From Botryotinia globosa (lineage: Eukaryota; Ascomycota; Leotiomycetes; Helotiales; Sclerotiniaceae), in contig RCSZ01000007.1 in NCBI GenBank assembly GCA_014898425.1, forward strand, positions 434,001 through 498,000: a stretch of 64,000 nucleotides of DNA, written 5' to 3'. Shown here one piece after another: positions 48,230 to 59,275 of this stretch (position 1 is the first letter of the stretch; every line of letters begins with the position of its first letter). A program made the position numbers and the translations under genes. Below the pieces are notes generated by a model, which did no database searches, was not told the origin of the DNA, and saw nothing but the letters and a program-made list of their open reading frames with translations.

Positions 48230-48870
48230 ATATATATATATACAGTCAGTAGGTACTTTACGGACAGCCGGTATGGCACGGTACAATACGGTACAGTAAG
48301 GAAACTCAAAAAACCTGGCCGGCAATTGATGAATGGACACATATCATCTCGCTCTGGTACAGACTGTAATTACAGTATTATTATCCTATTATCGTCTGAA
48401 CCCTCTCTAGACCCCCATCATACATTCGCCTTGTAATACTTTTTGATATTCGCCCTTACCTCTGTCGAGATCTGTACCTAATAATACCTCACTCTCATTC
48501 TCATTCTCACTCTGACTCTCACTCTCACTCTCACTCTCACTCGCTTGATCATCCTCACCGCCATCAAACTCTCAAGTAGAATCATTCCTCATCAATCAAA
48601 ACTTCGGCGCATTAATAAAAAGACAAAAGACAAAAGATAAAAGACAAAAGATAAAAGACAAAAGACAACATTATATCCATTTCACTCCAAATTGTTCCAT
48701 CTTTCCACCAGCTTCGAGACCCCGTCATCGAAAGCCTTAACATACGAGTCAATCACCCCACCTTAAACCCTACATCCCACATATATCGAAAGCCTTGTCA
48801 TATCACATTCACAAGTTTTCTCCAGGAAGTAAAGTCCCCTCCGCAGGACTCATTACAAAAATCAGCCAAG
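47574..48870. other. Divergent intergenic region, glutaredoxin to BAG gene
   Basis: This contains a GATGGA hexamer repeat (47709-47756), a TA-rich palindromic run (48183-48243), CTCTCA repeats (48494-48542) and AAAGACA/AAAGATA repeats (48617-48668). I see no ATG between about 48350 and 48870 on the plus strand, which matters for the BAG gene start. No gene was recognised. Confidence 0.5.
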
Positions 48871-50007
48871 GTGGCTTCTCGCGTTTTGGACTCGCAAGGT
48901 GGCACCCTGTCTTCTGCCATTCAACGTCTTCCTGGTTCTCTTCAAACCTATCTCGATACGACCGTTCAACATCTTCAATCTGCCTATTCGCAAATACCTG
49001 AACCCGCTCAAGCTTACATCGAACAAGCTGCAAAATATACACATATTGACCAGGTTCCGCCTACAGCATTAGCGGGTAGTGCCTTTGTGATACTTGCAGC
49101 GGCTGTGAGTATGAGTCGTTGGGGAAATAGTTGGTTCAGTGGTGGTGCCAGTCGTTTGAGTCCTTTCTCGAGTCGAGGTAATCCACCGCAGGTACAAGAT
49201 GAGGACTATGAGTATATAACTGGTGAGGATCTGGAGCAACCAAGAAGAACCTATGATCCACATTTGAGACCACCTCATTCTGCACAAGAGGAAGATGATG
49301 TGCTCTTGGTGAAGAACAAGGGGATTACATATCCAGTTAAATTCCCAGCTTACAGTATTGGGGATGGAAAGTTAGAAGTTAGTGATGTGAGGAAAAGAGC
49401 TGCCGCCTTGATGGAAGTTTCGAATTGGAGGAAGTTGAAATTGGTTTACAAGGGGCAACAATTGAAGGATGACCATGCACTTGTTCGAAGTTATGGAATA
49501 AGAAATGAGTCGGAAATTCTTTGCATTGTCGGGGACGCAGCAACTGGCAGTGAAGATTCAGGAGATGAGAGCGAAGAAGTAGAAGGGACCGCCGCCAAGC
49601 TCAGGAAACGAATTCGCAAATCGAAGAATAAGAAGGGAAAGAAGAAGAGCAATAATAATCTCAAAACACCACAAATGGAATCATCTGCGACTTCCAGAAC
49701 AGCTTCACCTATCCCTCCTCCAACACCCAAAACACCAATCGAGAAATTGAATGCTATTTCGGATACCTTCCACAACGACATCTTACCATTAGCAGAAGCA
49801 TTTATTGCAAGTCCACCAGAAGACCAAAAGAAGAAAGATTTCGAACATAAGAAGTTGAGTGAAACTATCATGGGACAAGTACTGTTGAAGTTGGATGCAG
49901 TTGAAACGGAGGGTGATCAAACTGCGAGAGAGACCAGGAAAGCTCTTGTGAGAGAGGTTCAAGATGTTCTTAATGAACTTGATTCAAAGGTTCCAGGTGC
50001 AGAATAA
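48871..50007 (+). CDS. Membrane-anchored UBL-BAG Hsp70 co-chaperone
   Basis: Intronless body, 378 codons counted from GTG 48871. Order: an amphipathic N-terminus; a hydrophobic segment near residues 67-80 ([15 protein letters not shown]); a linker; a ubiquitin-like domain around 145-220 ([20 protein letters not shown]); a Lys-rich stretch; and a C-terminal BAG domain ([20 protein letters not shown] onward). The same architecture occurs in fission-yeast Bag101, and Snl1 is a yeast relative lacking the UBL. BAG domains bind the Hsp70 ATPase lobe and release nucleotide; the anchor probably faces the cytosol from the ER or nuclear membrane. Oddity: the family-like start ASRVLDSQ... is preceded by GTG in a strong context (GCCAAGGTGG). 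No in-frame ATG exists until residue 81, past the anchor. The start is non-ATG, in an unseen upstream exon, or mutated. Confidence 0.85.
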   Translation: MASRVLDSQGGTLSSAIQRLPGSLQTYLDTTVQHLQSAYSQIPEPAQAYIEQAAKYTHIDQVPPTALAGSAFVILAAAVSMSRWGNSWFSGGASRLSPFSSRGNPPQVQDEDYEYITGEDLEQPRRTYDPHLRPPHSAQEEDDVLLVKNKGITYPVKFPAYSIGDGKLEVSDVRKRAAALMEVSNWRKLKLVYKGQQLKDDHALVRSYGIRNESEILCIVGDAATGSEDSGDESEEVEGTAAKLRKRIRKSKNKKGKKKSNNNLKTPQMESSATSRTASPIPPPTPKTPIEKLNAISDTFHNDILPLAEAFIASPPEDQKKKDFEHKKLSETIMGQVLLKLDAVETEGDQTARETRKALVREVQDVLNELDSKVPGAE

Positions 50008-51390
50008 GGGGTTTCATTTCGGCTACATCAGTTTGATTCGGGAGGGTAGGAGTGAATCAATCACCAAATTTTGACTCCGGATTACTTCTGCATTGAGGAA
50101 TGCATCTATCTTTTGTTGCATTTACAAAATTTGTTCAATTGGGATGCTCTGCATATACTGGGTATGATTGGGCTTCTCCACTTCTAGGGAGGAATGGTAT
50201 ATTGCAATATTTGCAATTTGGCATGGCGTACTGCATAAATGGGGATAGGTGTTAATAAGTTGATGATAGGAAAGGAGGGGTTTGGATTGAACTGCAGGGG
50301 TGAGCGTCATTGACACATGGGAAAGATGCGAGAGAGTTGATTATTCTGTTTGCATCGAGGAGCATGAACATGAACATCAGCATGATATGACTTGTGGCTT
50401 GATATTCTGGAAATGCATGTATATGCTATTTGGCCAGTGTGTTTATATTAAAGATGACATGAACTGAATGTATGTCAAGACTAAAGTGTGCAACCATTTT
50501 CCCTCCTGCTATATGTGATATCATAGGCAATTGTAACAATAACTAAAAGGGCTTTTGACATTTTTATTCGGAGCATTTTGTTACATTCTCCTCTACAACC
50601 GCATGGTATTACATCGAAAGTCTGCGTATTGTACCCAGGTAATATCTTGATGAATTTAACAACTCCGCAGCCGTGTCAAATGTTCGACTTTATGTTGTCC
50701 TGGATGTTGGAATATGGATGTTCAAGTATGGATATTCGAGTATTGGAGAAGTTCCAAGTACCCCAGTTGATAATAATTGTCCGAATCAATCCAATTACTG
50801 AATTGATCGACTGCCTCGTGCACCATGTTGCAACCATCACTTACCGGATGGTATTGAAGTCCTCTGAAATCATATATGTTACTTTAATTTGAAAAATCAG
50901 ATAAGAATCGCTTGTATCTACTCAGTTCATGCGATCAAAATGGCTGCCTTATTATCTGCCACCAGGTTGGCGAGGCTTGTTCGAAGTGAAAATTCGATCA
51001 ACGTAAAATTGGCAAGGCTGCAATCGCATATATCGTCAACTTCAATTTTTTCAACAATTCTGTACATGATCCAGATGAGTGCAACTTGAAATTAAAGAAA
51101 CATTGCCATTGAAGAAAAAATTATTGATTCATCATCAACATCTTCTTGCCTCACTCAATAAATAATTCTTTTGAATTTTCCATCAAATTGGGGTTGTTAG
51201 CCCTGGGACTCGGCTAATATTTTTAGCGCGAAAACCGGTGTCAATTTGGAGAATCCATCAACCGTAAAGGAATTTGAAGACAACGACCAACCGACAAACC
51301 ACGACACCGCCCTCATTAAATACCGAAGGTAGAGCGATTTGGTTTTCTGTACGCCTTTCGATTTCATTCTGACAATTTATCCAGGACACG
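50008..51390. other. Intergenic region, BAG gene to uL13
   Basis: This is 1.38 kb without a convincing gene. Plus-strand frames at 50578-50892 and 50889-51089 show no family similarity. The last 200 bp are the promoter and leader of the ribosomal protein gene. Confidence 0.5.
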
Positions 51391-52411
51391 ATGTCGAGCT
51401 TCGAGCCAGTCGTAAGTGCTCAATTCCATATATTCATGGCACCCAAAGCCAAATTCAATATCTTGCGACAATCATAATGGGAAATGGTTTTGGGGAGATT
51501 CAGCAACATGAACGAATACGAATAAGAACGAATTGCTGATATTGGACTTCTTCTCATAGATCACGATCGATGCCAAGGGTCACCTTCTTGGTCGACTTGC
51601 AAGCACTGTTGCAAAGCAGTTGCTCAACGGCCAGAAGATCGTCGTTGTACGATGTGAGGCCTTGAACATCTCTGGAGAGTTCTTCCGTGCGAAGCGTACG
51701 TTTTTACCTCTACCTGAAATTGCGATGGGATTGGAGATGATGGATATGATGTCGCGTCTGGGTGGAATCTATGAAGTGATGGAAGACTGATTCAATTTCG
51801 ATAATAGTCAAGTACCACGCCTACCTCCGAAAGATGACCAGATACAACCCAACCCGTGGAGGTAAGATAACATGATCCGCCAATTGCGATTCTGCGATTC
51901 GCATTCGATACAAGGAAAATATCCTGACTTTTCACGAATAGGTCCTTTCCATTTCCGTGCCCCATCCAGAATCTTCTACAAGACCGTCCGTGGTATGATT
52001 CCTCACAAGACCGCTCGTGGTGCCGCCGCCATGGAGAGACTTAAGGTTTTCGAGGGTGTCCCACAACCATACGACAAAGTCAAGCGCGTTGTCGTTCCCC
52101 AAGCTTTGAGAGTGTTGAGATTGAAGCCTGGACGCAAATACTGCACTGTCGGCAGATTGAGCCACGAGGTCGGATGGAAATACCAAGATGTTGTCGCTAG
52201 GTTAGTAAATTCTATGGGATTGGGTTGAGTTTCGGATTTTCCCGAGATGGTTACTAATACGAATAATTACAGACTTGAGGAGAGAAGAAAGGTTAAGAGC
52301 GCAGCATACTACGAGCGTAAGAAGGCAGCACGCAAGCAGCTTTCAGAAGCCCAGAAGTCCGCTAAGATCGACGATAAGACCAAGACTGAGTTGGCTGCTC
52401 TCGGCTATTAA
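51391..52411 (+). CDS. rpl16: 60S ribosomal protein uL13 (L13a/L16)
   Basis: Five exons, 51391-51411, 51560-51695, 51808-51861, 51942-52200 and 52273-52411, encode 202 aa, the standard length. Introns are 148, 112, 80 and 72 bp with GTAAGT, GTACGT, GTAAGA and GTTAGT donors. The product reads [20 protein letters not shown], then [55 protein letters not shown] and a Lys/Arg-rich C-terminal helix. These are canonical uL13 signatures. It is a 60S core protein assembled in the nucleolus. Early short first exon and several introns are common in fungal ribosomal protein genes. Confidence 0.96.
51696..51807 (+). ncRNA. Possible intronic C/D-box snoRNA in uL13 intron 2
   Basis: A 7-bp stem (GAAATTG 51716-51722 with CAATTTC 51793-51799) encloses C-like ATGATGG (51737-51743), C'-like GTGATGG (51776-51782) and a D box CTGA (51787-51790). 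Both C boxes differ from RTGATGA at the last base, and the first is far from the stem. Vertebrate uL13 introns host C/D snoRNAs, which makes the position suggestive. The evidence is weak, and this should be treated as a candidate only. Confidence 0.2.
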
Positions 52412-53887
52412 ATCTCCTGGACCCTTATTTGATGTGATTTTGCGCTGCTGGGTGGATGGATTGGGTTGTTTAACGGTTTCTTCTTTTCAACAATAACAAC
52501 GTCAATGCTTTGTTCTACCATTCATTGGAAGATCTCAAGGCCTGGTATTCATTTACCATTTACACAATATTGGGAAATGCTGTAATGGCAAAAGGAGTCT
52601 GATGCAGCAAGGAACTCTGATGTGTATTGCTTCGGCTTGCATGCAGTTCATAGCAAAATGAAAAGCCCAAGGCATGAATCAAGAATGAATACATTGCGTT
52701 TGGTCTTGTGGAAATGGAAGTGGAATTGTGAAGAATAATATTGAAATCCATTTTAGTTACAGTTTATGAATGAGCATCGGTTTGGTACGAGTTACTTTAA
52801 ATTCTTTGTGAATTCAAAGAGCAGTTTTGTTGGAGAGAGTATGATGGATCTTTTGAAATTGAGCTTATAAGATCATCATGTTATGATGTAATTTATTGGC
52901 TACCTTTAACCAGCTCAACTGATATACCCATAGGTAGAACCAAAGATTTCCCGATTCCCAGACCATCAAGGATCTGATGGTCCACGATTATTTTTTACTT
53001 GGGTGCTTTGCCATTTACCCCTTATCATCGTCTCCCAATTTCCCATCTTACATTGTCATGATTTCTTGAAGCACCTCTCGGTTATTGTAAAATCTCCTTC
53101 CCGTCTTCACGGATTGTCCAGGGAGCAATATGATTGCAATGCACATGACCATGATGTCCAATTGAGATCTTGATCGAATTGTTCGAACATCAAGCAAGAC
53201 AGATAGATGCACGATGAAGTCGATGAAGTAGAACAGTAGCCAGAGTACCCGCTCCGGAACTCCGAAGCCGAAGCCGAGCGGGGCGGGATGTAAGTCTTAC
53301 ATATTCCTTTGCAAAGGGATGAACATTGCCGAGGATGAAGGGAGAGTGGATTATCGGGGATGATTGGTTGGATTTGTGTGGTTGGATGCATTGGATGGTT
53401 GGATTGGAGAGGGGATGGTGGGGTAACTGGATTTTGTGGGATACACTTGTAATTAGTAAGTTACTCCACATTATTGCGGCGGGAGGAGGGTTCTCGTTCT
53501 TGCTGGTAAAGTATAAATGTTTTTATTGTCCTGGATGGATGTTGGGGTTGGTAAGATTATTACATGTGTATCAAAGATACTTATCAACTTCTTTGTTTAT
53601 TTATTGATCGGGTCTTTTGGTGAAGGGATAGGTACTTAGGTAGATAGATCTACTTGGGTCGAAGAGGGTTTCAATTCGGATTGAACTGATTTGAGAGAAA
53701 TTACGAAGACGAGGGAACTCGGCTGAAGGGGTGTAGTACAACAGACTTGAGGACGCACGCAGTCAGAGATAGAGAGGGAGTAATTATAAAAGCTTCCGAG
53801 AGACGACGAATCGATAAGATTATTCAGGGCACCGATACTTGGCTAGCAGACCGTTCCAAATCATTCGCATCAAATCAGGACTCCAAA
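52412..53887. other. Intergenic region, uL13 to acyl-CoA synthetase
   Basis: No gene was found in about 1.5 kb. A short GC-rich patch (53248-53288) with tandem CCGAAG units and CCGCTC/GAGCGGGG inverted pieces stands out against AT-richer flanks. Just upstream of the synthetase ATG an in-frame ATG-less extension runs from 53747. Confidence 0.5.
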
Positions 53888-55630
53888 ATGTCAGGTCCTA
53901 CTTCTAGACTTCAAAGTCTGGTTAATCATTTATTACCTTCTTCTGGATCAAACACATCTTCGACAACGCTGCCAGCCCCAAAACATCACATCCACACTCT
54001 TTCACCTACATTCTTTCTTCCCCGCGCAGCAGCAATTGAACCTACTGCTCCAGCTATCCATCATGTTACTGCGAATGGACAAACGATTACACGATCTTAC
54101 CGGGAATTTGCAGATCGTTCTCGCGGTTTAGCATATTATCTCAAAAACCACAAATTCGCTCGAATAGGAATACTAAGTCCGAACACGCCTGCTTTTCTCG
54201 AGAGCATTTTTGGTGTCGCGGCTGCCGGGGCGATACACGTGGGAGTTAATTATCGATTAAAGGAGGAGGATATTATTTATATTTTTGAGTTTGCGCAGGT
54301 CGATTGTATCATTGTGGATAGGGAATTTATGGGATTGTTGGAAGGATATAGGGGGAGGAATCAAGGAGTGAAAATTATTGTGGATGAGGATACGGATAGA
54401 GATGAGGGGGAATTCGATCATGCGGTTTTGGAGGGCTTGAAGTATGATGGGGAGAATGGAGGGAAAGGCTGGGATGGATTGCATGCGCAGGCTGATGATG
54501 AGGATGGTGCGATTGCGATTCCGTTTACGAGTGGAACGACGGCGAAACCTAAGGGGGTCGTTTATACTCATCGGGGTGCGTATCTTGCGGCTATGGGAAA
54601 TGTGGTGGAATCGGGATTGAATTTTCATCAAGGAAGATGTGGTTATCTCTGGACGCTCCCCATGTTCCATGCCGTGGGATGGACTTTTCCTTGGGCTGTA
54701 ACAGCAGTTAGGGGTACCCATTTCTGTCTTCGCAAAATCGATTATCCTCTGATATGGAATTTACTTAAGTCTCAGCCCATCACCCATTTTAACGCCGCGC
54801 CTACCGTAAATACCCTACTTTGCGCCTCGAAAGAAGCAGCCAAACTCCCGAATCCAGTCCGCGTCACCGTCGCCGCATCACCACCCACAGCTCATCTTTT
54901 CGAAACAATGACAAATCTTAATCTCATTCCAGTTCATGTATATGGGATGACGGAAACCTATGGTCCTATTACAAAGGGCTACCACATGCCTATTTGGGAA
55001 GACATCCCACTGAAAGAAAAATACAACCGCATGGCGCGTCAAGGACATGGTTTCCTCACGTCTCTCAATCTCCGCATTATCAAGCCCGATCAACCGGATG
55101 ATCAACTTATAGATGTCGCTCGCGACGGGAAAGAAATCGGAGAAATCATCTTCCTGGGAAACATATGTGCAAAGGGATATTATAACGATGAAGAAGCGAC
55201 GAGAAAGCTTTTCGCGGGTGGTGCACTGCATAGTGGAGATTTGGCCGTGTGGCATGAGGATGGGAGTGCGCAGATCTTGGATCGCGCGAAAGATATTATT
55301 ATTAGTGGGGGAGAGAATATAAGTAGCGTGGCGTTGGAGGCGATGTTGGTGCAGCATGAGGGGGTGTTGGAGGCGGGGGTGGTGGCGGTGGGGGATGAGA
55401 AGTGGGGAGAGTGTCCGGTGGCTTTTGTCACGGTTAGGGAGGGGGGTGGAGGAGCAGGGGGCTTGAAAGGTGAAGATGTGGTGAGGTGGGCAAAGGAGGA
55501 AAGTAGTATTAGTAGGTTTATGGTGCCAAAGGAAGTAATTGTGGTAAGGGAATTGCCGAAGACGAGTACGGGGAAGGTGAAGAAGAATGTTCTGAGGGAG
55601 TGGGCGAGGGGGAATTGGGTGGAGAAATAG
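53888..55630 (+). CDS. AMP-forming acyl-CoA synthetase (ANL superfamily)
   Basis: Intronless, 580 aa from the ATG at 53888 (CCAAAATGTC). ANL signatures in order: P-loop FTSGTTAKPKGVVYTHRG; aromatic GYLWTLPMFHAVGWTFPWAV; adenine motif VYGMTETYGPITKGYH; GDLAVWHEDGSAQILDRAKD hinge; SGGENISSVALEAML; and the catalytic Lys in PKTSTGKVKKNVLREWA. The enzyme adenylates a carboxylic acid and transfers it to CoA. The layout resembles fungal and plant acyl-activating enzymes for short or medium acids, but the substrate cannot be read from motifs. There is no C-terminal PTS1 (ends NWVEK). The N-terminal 50 residues are Ser/Thr-rich and might be a targeting or linker region. No biosynthetic cluster genes flank it. 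Confidence 0.9.
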   Translation: MSGPTSRLQSLVNHLLPSSGSNTSSTTLPAPKHHIHTLSPTFFLPRAAAIEPTAPAIHHVTANGQTITRSYREFADRSRGLAYYLKNHKFARIGILSPNTPAFLESIFGVAAAGAIHVGVNYRLKEEDIIYIFEFAQVDCIIVDREFMGLLEGYRGRNQGVKIIVDEDTDRDEGEFDHAVLEGLKYDGENGGKGWDGLHAQADDEDGAIAIPFTSGTTAKPKGVVYTHRGAYLAAMGNVVESGLNFHQGRCGYLWTLPMFHAVGWTFPWAVTAVRGTHFCLRKIDYPLIWNLLKSQPITHFNAAPTVNTLLCASKEAAKLPNPVRVTVAASPPTAHLFETMTNLNLIPVHVYGMTETYGPITKGYHMPIWEDIPLKEKYNRMARQGHGFLTSLNLRIIKPDQPDDQLIDVARDGKEIGEIIFLGNICAKGYYNDEEATRKLFAGGALHSGDLAVWHEDGSAQILDRAKDIIISGGENISSVALEAMLVQHEGVLEAGVVAVGDEKWGECPVAFVTVREGGGGAGGLKGEDVVRWAKEESSISRFMVPKEVIVVRELPKTSTGKVKKNVLREWARGNWVEK

Positions 55631-57465
55631 GGGGTGGATGGGCCAGGAGGGGAGGGTAGGGGAGGGATGTAATGAGAGCTCCAAGGAGCTAGACCGTTGT
55701 TGTATATTATACTATGAAGTTAATGGAATAATTCAATATCATTGGTTTGACGCAGTGTGTATACGTATGTGATGCGAATAGAGAAACATACCTATTCACC
55801 TTCCTCCCTCCAAACCTAGATCGTAGCCTCGTAGGTAGTATCGATACTAGATTTACATGTAAACAGTTACCTCCCCCCCTCCTAATATAGAGTAGATAGC
55901 CACCGAGATCTGGTGGATATAATCACGATAAGATACTCGGAATGAATCTCACTCGGAATGAATCTCACTCGGAATGAATCTCACTTGCTGCGAAAACTCA
56001 GAGAGCTATCTATCTAGTCGCTATGAATAGAAATCGTGTCATTTTTTTTTCTCTCTCTCTCTCTCTCCTTTTTTCTTTCTTTTCTCTCTTCTTCTTTCTC
56101 TTTTTTTTTGATAGATAGATAGTGTTGGTATCACCATGGGGATGGTGAAGACAATATAGTATTATGATTTATATTGTTGTAATATTGCTTAAGGTTCTAA
56201 AAGCTAGGGCTACGATACGTCTATATTATAGTGTCGAGGTACTAGCGCAAGCGCTTGTGCGGTCACATGATCCATATCCCGACAGATAGATAGATACTCA
56301 TACTTATACATATATACATTCTCTCTCTCTCTCTGTGTATGTATATATTTGTATGTCTGTGTATTAGAAATTAGAAATTGAAAATTGGAAATTGAGATGT
56401 TAACTTCTGTCTTTTTTTTTGATTGTTTTTTTAGAGGGGGGGGTTGAAATTGTAAAGTTATAAAGTTATAGAGTTATAAAGTCGTAGAGTTATAAGGGTT
56501 TCTAGTTATTTATTTATTTATTTATTCTCCCCAGCTTGAAAATAGAGACAGATATAGATATAGAGATATAGAGATATAGATAGATTTAGAGAAGAAAGAA
56601 AGAAAGAAAGAAAGAGAGCATTAGAAACTCGAAAGTTGCGCGAATAATATAATATACGATAAATTACTCTAATGCTATTAAAAGTCTAATAAATTACTCT
56701 CATGTTACTAAAATTGATATATTTTTACTTTCATACCACTTAGATTTTAATCAAAAAAAGCTAGATTCTATAATAGATTCTATAATAGATTCTAATCTTA
56801 TATATATAGATTCTATAGATTCTATAGTTTTATTATAGATTCTATTATTATAGATTCTATAATTCTATTAATATATTCTAAATATTTTATTCTTCATTTT
56901 TAGATTCTAGTATTTTATAAATATTGATTTATTACTATTCAATTAATTTTAAATAAAACTAATATCTTATAACTAAAAATAAAAAGCGATTTTTAATAAC
57001 TCTATATAAACAAAGGGAATTCACTTCAAAGGAATAATTTCAATATAAAGAGAATTGTATTAAAGAGAATAAGTAAATGCGAAAGAGATTAGTTTTTTTA
57101 GTAGTATCTATATATATTATATAATATAATCTTTATTACTTCATTTGTATCTAGTGACTTTGTAATTATTTCTAATATATTAAGATCTCGAGAGTAGTCT
57201 TTATATATTCAATTATTTGAATCAATTCTTTTATTGATAAAAAAGCACACTCTAGCGGGCATCTCCTTATTATCTTTTAGAAAGTATAAATGAAATATAT
57301 TCGATATTAGATTATAAGTAGTTGAGATAATAGGGTTTCTCTACGATTCTTATAGTACTAGAATATCGTATTCGTATATTTTTAAGTCTCTTAGTAATGT
57401 AGTCATGACCAGGTTCTTTAACTTCATAGTATTATACTGTAGGATGTATAGGTCGTTTTTGTAAC
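55631..57465. other. Low-complexity and AT-rich border of the transposon island
   Basis: This contains three CTCGGAATGAAT repeats (55936-55982), a CT tract (56041-56110), TATAAAGTTATAGAG repeats (56457-56495), GAAA units (56592-56612) and TATAGATTCTA repeats (56765-56870). From about 56620 the DNA is very AT-rich. No gene was recognised. The AT-rich part borders the LINE remnants and may be mutated repeat DNA too degraded to identify. Confidence 0.5.
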
Positions 57466-59175
57466 TCATGATTCCTCAGTATTCCATTGAGAGCTGAGTA
57501 TTGTTATTGATTCTAATGTCCTGAATGATATATATAGTCTACGTAATCTTTGATTGACTTCCCTCATGATCACGTCTTCATTTTCATCCTGTATACTTTC
57601 TACTGTATTTCCTATATAGCTTCTTTTAGTTGCTCTACTCTCAATGGGAGATTTGCTTCGAGTATTTTGTCTCCCTGGTATGAGTGATGGTGTAGAAGGG
57701 GTTAATCCTATTGATACATTGCCTGGTCTCCCCCTCTGGCTTCCGTTGACTATCATTGTCAATTCTATTGGTGTTAAGTAGGGGTTAGTCTGATTAAGTA
57801 GTGATTTATCTTTTGATGATGAGACGAAGTGATATGGTTGTCTAGCATCATATACTGCTTTCACTTTACTTAACTCTTCCTTGCGAGCCGGACATCGATT
57901 ATTCCATGCTTCGTATACTCCTCTGTACACTACGTAGTTCCTTATAGTGGACTTATCCGATTTATCAGGATAATCTCTCGAGTTATGTGCTTTCGCACAG
58001 TAGTCACATACTATATTCGCTTTACACTGGGTTTCTATATGATCGTATCTTTGACACTTATAGTATTACTTTAGTCAGTATTGTCTATTATATCTCTCGT
58101 ATTGAAATGCCTCTCCCTGTCAGATAAGACCTTCGTCAATTATTTTATTGGCGTCTTCTGGGTTGGTGAACTCTACAATTATAATTAAGGCCCTTTTGAT
58201 AAGCGCGGCTCTGGATAGTCACTTAATATATTTGATATCTGTATTTGGTACGAATGCTCTGTTGTCGTGTAGTAGTTCGGCTTTGATCTCGTTAAAGTTT
58301 TCCATGTCCATCGAGGTGATCCTGATTCCATGTACAAGTATACCATATGTAGGTAGGCGAATAGATGTACCTTTCCCGAGTCGGGCTATTCAATCTTCTA
58401 CAAATTGTTTTAATGCCTCCGCATCGCTTCTATTCAATGTCTTGATGCTGAGGTCTCCGCTTTTAAGTTGATTGGCCGATGTACTACGTATCTTTTCAAT
58501 ATGTCTGTTTTTGCTTTGCTCAATTGCACGATCAACATGGTTCTGTAGATTTCTGGAGTTTTTCGTCCTTAGGCTTTCTATGGTTCCTGCGTCTGTAATC
58601 TTTACGATAATTTCACGTTATACTTAAAGGAACAAAGATGTTTGAGTAGAGATTATTATAGGTTTACTAATAGGTATAGTATTACTACCCACTACTGATA
58701 CATATGAAACTTTAAAAGGGGGGCTTGATTGAATCATTTTTGTGATGTCATTTGTTACTTTTGTTATCTCATTCGTTATATCATGAAGGAGTATAGTTGC
58801 TACTCTCCTTGACTCGGTGGCTTCTCTTACTATCTGATTTATTTCTTAATTCATCATTACTATGTACTGATGTATATCTACTGTATACTGGACTGTTATT
58901 ACTGCTGTGATTTTGATTATCTCTGTGGTTATCCTAAGGTCATTCTGGACATTTGCGATGGCTTGTATAACTGTATCAACGTTTGGGGTATCTTGAAACT
59001 TAGTGATAAGGACGCTCATGACTGCAATCATGGTCTTAGCTAGTGGCTTGGGTACAGGCTGATCTTCTGCGCTTTCAATACAGACGAGTGCTTTCCTGAG
59101 GTAATCGCTGAAGAAGATGGCGTGCTTGTAGGTGTCGTTGGGCCATGCTATCACTTGAGGCCACGGTGTCCCCAT
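57466..59175 (-). pseudogene. LINE ORF1 (gag-like, zinc-knuckle) remnant, family B
   Basis: A single minus-strand frame runs from ATG 59175 to TAA/TAG at 57466. It has the composition of a non-LTR retrotransposon ORF1: an N-terminal helical region (YKHAIFFSDYLRKALVC), an RRM-like middle part (RLPTYGILVHGIRITSMDM) and a zinc-knuckle region (YYKCQRYDHIETQC, VCDYCAKAHNSRDYP). The frame is broken by stops including those at 58390, 58219, 58120, 58075 and 58066, but by no frameshift in the parts I checked. Most stops fit C-to-T or G-to-A changes of Trp, Arg or Gln codons, as expected of RIP-type mutation. No ORF2 follows downstream; AT-rich DNA takes its place. Confidence 0.75.
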
Positions 59176-59275
59176 AGCGCTTGTACTACACTGGGAAATG
59201 CGTACAAGCTTAGGGTGATCAACTGGCCTAAAGGAGGGCTGCTAAATGTGGTTTGAATAGCTTGATTTCAAAAAT

